Assembly: GCA_028679985.1 (NCBI GenBank)
Contig: JAJRAH010000099.1
Location: 1 to 5,979 of the forward strand
Direction: 5' to 3'
Length of the DNA: 5,979 bases
Source of the DNA: Methanomassiliicoccales archaeon
GTDB taxonomy: Archaea; Thermoplasmatota; Thermoplasmata; Methanomassiliicoccales; JACIVX01
Below the pieces are notes generated by a model. It had not been told where the DNA came from. It did not search any database and was given only the letters and a program-made list of their open reading frames with translations. Within the stretch, counting starts at the first letter, position 1; each line of letters starts with the position of its first letter. Positions 4,935 through 5,979 of this stretch are shown in pieces. The position numbers and the translations under genes are program-made.

Positions 4935-5979
4935 ATGGCGAACCGCATAATTGTCGCTTTGAAGGGGGAAGCGAAAGGCTTCTATCGCAACAAGAGCACG
5001 ATGTTCTGGACCATAGCATTTCCCCTCCTGTTGATACTGCTCTTCGGAGCGATATTCAGTGCTGGCGGCGGCGGTACGTACGACCTCTACGTCCAAGATC
5101 TGTCCGATTCTCCGGCATCGCATCAGTTCCTCGAGGCCGTGAATCAAACCGGATCTGTCAACCTCAAGTACATCGACAATGAAGCGAACCTTGACCAGTA
5201 CATCAAGAACCAGTCGCTCGAAACGGTCCTCATCGTGCCGGCGAACTTCCAGATGGCTTTCATTCCCGGAGCGTCCAACAATACGACGCAGCTCGTCATG
5301 CGACTCGATCCCACCCAGTCATCGTCGAACGTCGTCTTCAGCATCGTGGCAGCGGTGGCCAATCAAGCGAACCTGGCACTATCGAATGGAGGCAACATCA
5401 TCACGATGGGACGGGCGGACATCACTTCTTCAGGATTCAGCTTCATCGACTTCTTCATACCCGGTGTCATCGGGATGACTACGATGACCACCACAATCTT
5501 TTGGATGGTCTCGGTGATGACGAGATACCGCAACAACGGGATTTTCAAGAAGCTCACGACCACGCCGATAACGAGGATGGAATGGCTCCTGGCTCAGATA
5601 CTGTGGCAGCTTTTCGTCGTCTTCCTGTCCGTCGCGATAATCATGATCATAGGGATGCTCGCGTTCGATACGAAGATGACCTTGAACCCAGTCGCTATCA
5701 TAACGATCATCCTGTCGAGCGCGATGTTCTCGTCGATGGGGATGATAATCGCCCGGTTCATCAAGGAGGAGGAGGCCGCCTCCGCGGCGGCGAACGCCAT
5801 CACCTACCCGATGATGTTCCTATCGGGAATCTTCTTCCCGCTCTCGATGTTTCCTGAGTGGCTCGGATCGATAGCGAGCGCCCTTCCTCTGACCTACGTA
5901 GGAAATGCGCTTCGGGATTCGATGGTATATGACAATCTCGCCTCGGCAACGAGCGACATGCTTGTCGTCGCGGGTTTCA
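4935..5979 (+). CDS. ABC-2 type exporter permease, C-terminus cut by window edge
   Basis: The membrane subunit of the exporter. 348 codons are visible from ATG 4935, which directly follows the ATPase TAG; the ribosome site AGGGGG (4921-4926) lies within the ATPase tail codons. Layout: a short cytoplasmic N-terminus, first membrane helix at about residues 22-42, then an extracellular domain to about 168 containing NNTT and NQT-type possible glycosylation sites. More helices follow at about 171-196, 218-243, 252-273 and 286-305. FLSGIFFPLSMFPEWLGS (295-312) with LPLTYVGNALRD (317-328) is the hallmark ABC-2 permease segment. One further C-terminal helix is expected beyond the window. The layout matches DrrB/YhfI-like exporters of drugs, lipids or other hydrophobic compounds; the cargo cannot be deduced. 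The frame has no stop in the window, so the gene is partial. Confidence 0.9.
   Translation, partial: MANRIIVALKGEAKGFYRNKSTMFWTIAFPLLLILLFGAIFSAGGGGTYDLYVQDLSDSPASHQFLEAVNQTGSVNLKYIDNEANLDQYIKNQSLETVLIVPANFQMAFIPGASNNTTQLVMRLDPTQSSSNVVFSIVAAVANQANLALSNGGNIITMGRADITSSGFSFIDFFIPGVIGMTTMTTTIFWMVSVMTRYRNNGIFKKLTTTPITRMEWLLAQILWQLFVVFLSVAIIMIIGMLAFDTKMTLNPVAIITIILSSAMFSSMGMIIARFIKEEEAASAAANAITYPMMFLSGIFFPLSMFPEWLGSIASALPLTYVGNALRDSMVYDNLASATSDMLVVAGF

Noticed and set aside
1..5979. tRNA, rRNA, CRISPR repeats, insertion sequences or attachment sites
   Set aside because: Looked for regularly spaced repeats, transposase-like frames and cloverleaf-type elements by eye and saw none. The only repeat found is the diverged paralog duplication.

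Overview
The window looks archaeal, most likely from a euryarchaeal or Thermoplasmatota-like lineage with fairly high G+C (inferred by eye, not measured). Supporting signs are a tungsten-type aldehyde:ferredoxin oxidoreductase (AOR), a SAMP1/MoaD-like protein ending in Gly-Gly, an E1-like enzyme of the archaeal HesA/MoeB type, Shine-Dalgarno sites resembling GGAGGTGATC, a TATA-type promoter (ATTATATA) and frequent AGG/AGA arginine codons.

Minus strand, right to left (about 3750 to 1): one probable operon. It starts with a full-length AOR (1991-3724 or 3751). Next is a MoaD/SAMP-like beta-grasp protein with the C-terminal Gly-Gly (1648-1926). Then come two paralogous MoaD/ThiS-like proteins (1377-1637 and 966-1244) that lack Gly-Gly and instead end in a shared FPxNMA...KW tail. 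A 132-base spacer between these two holds a possible 32-residue Arg-rich ORF and two small hairpins. Last is an E1-like adenylyltransferase (749 to beyond the left edge) that has the nucleotide-binding and zinc motifs but not the catalytic-cysteine segment of MoeB/ThiF. Intact MoaD-type proteins carry sulfur for the metallopterin that AOR needs, or act as ubiquitin-like modifiers. E1 adenylates their Gly-Gly end. The set therefore reads as an AOR with a dedicated cofactor-sulfur or ubiquitin-like module. The two Gly-Gly-less copies are the unexplained part.

3752-3968 is a divergent intergenic region with a good TATA box for the rightward genes and an AT-centred dyad that could be an operator.

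Plus strand, 3969 to the right edge: a two-gene ABC-2 type exporter. The ATPase stop codon abuts the permease ATG, and the permease runs off the window. The ATPase frame extends well upstream of its only canonical start codon. It appears to begin at an ATC that sits where an ATG would be expected.

No tRNA, rRNA, CRISPR array or insertion sequence was recognised, and no stretch longer than about 220 bases lacks a gene.
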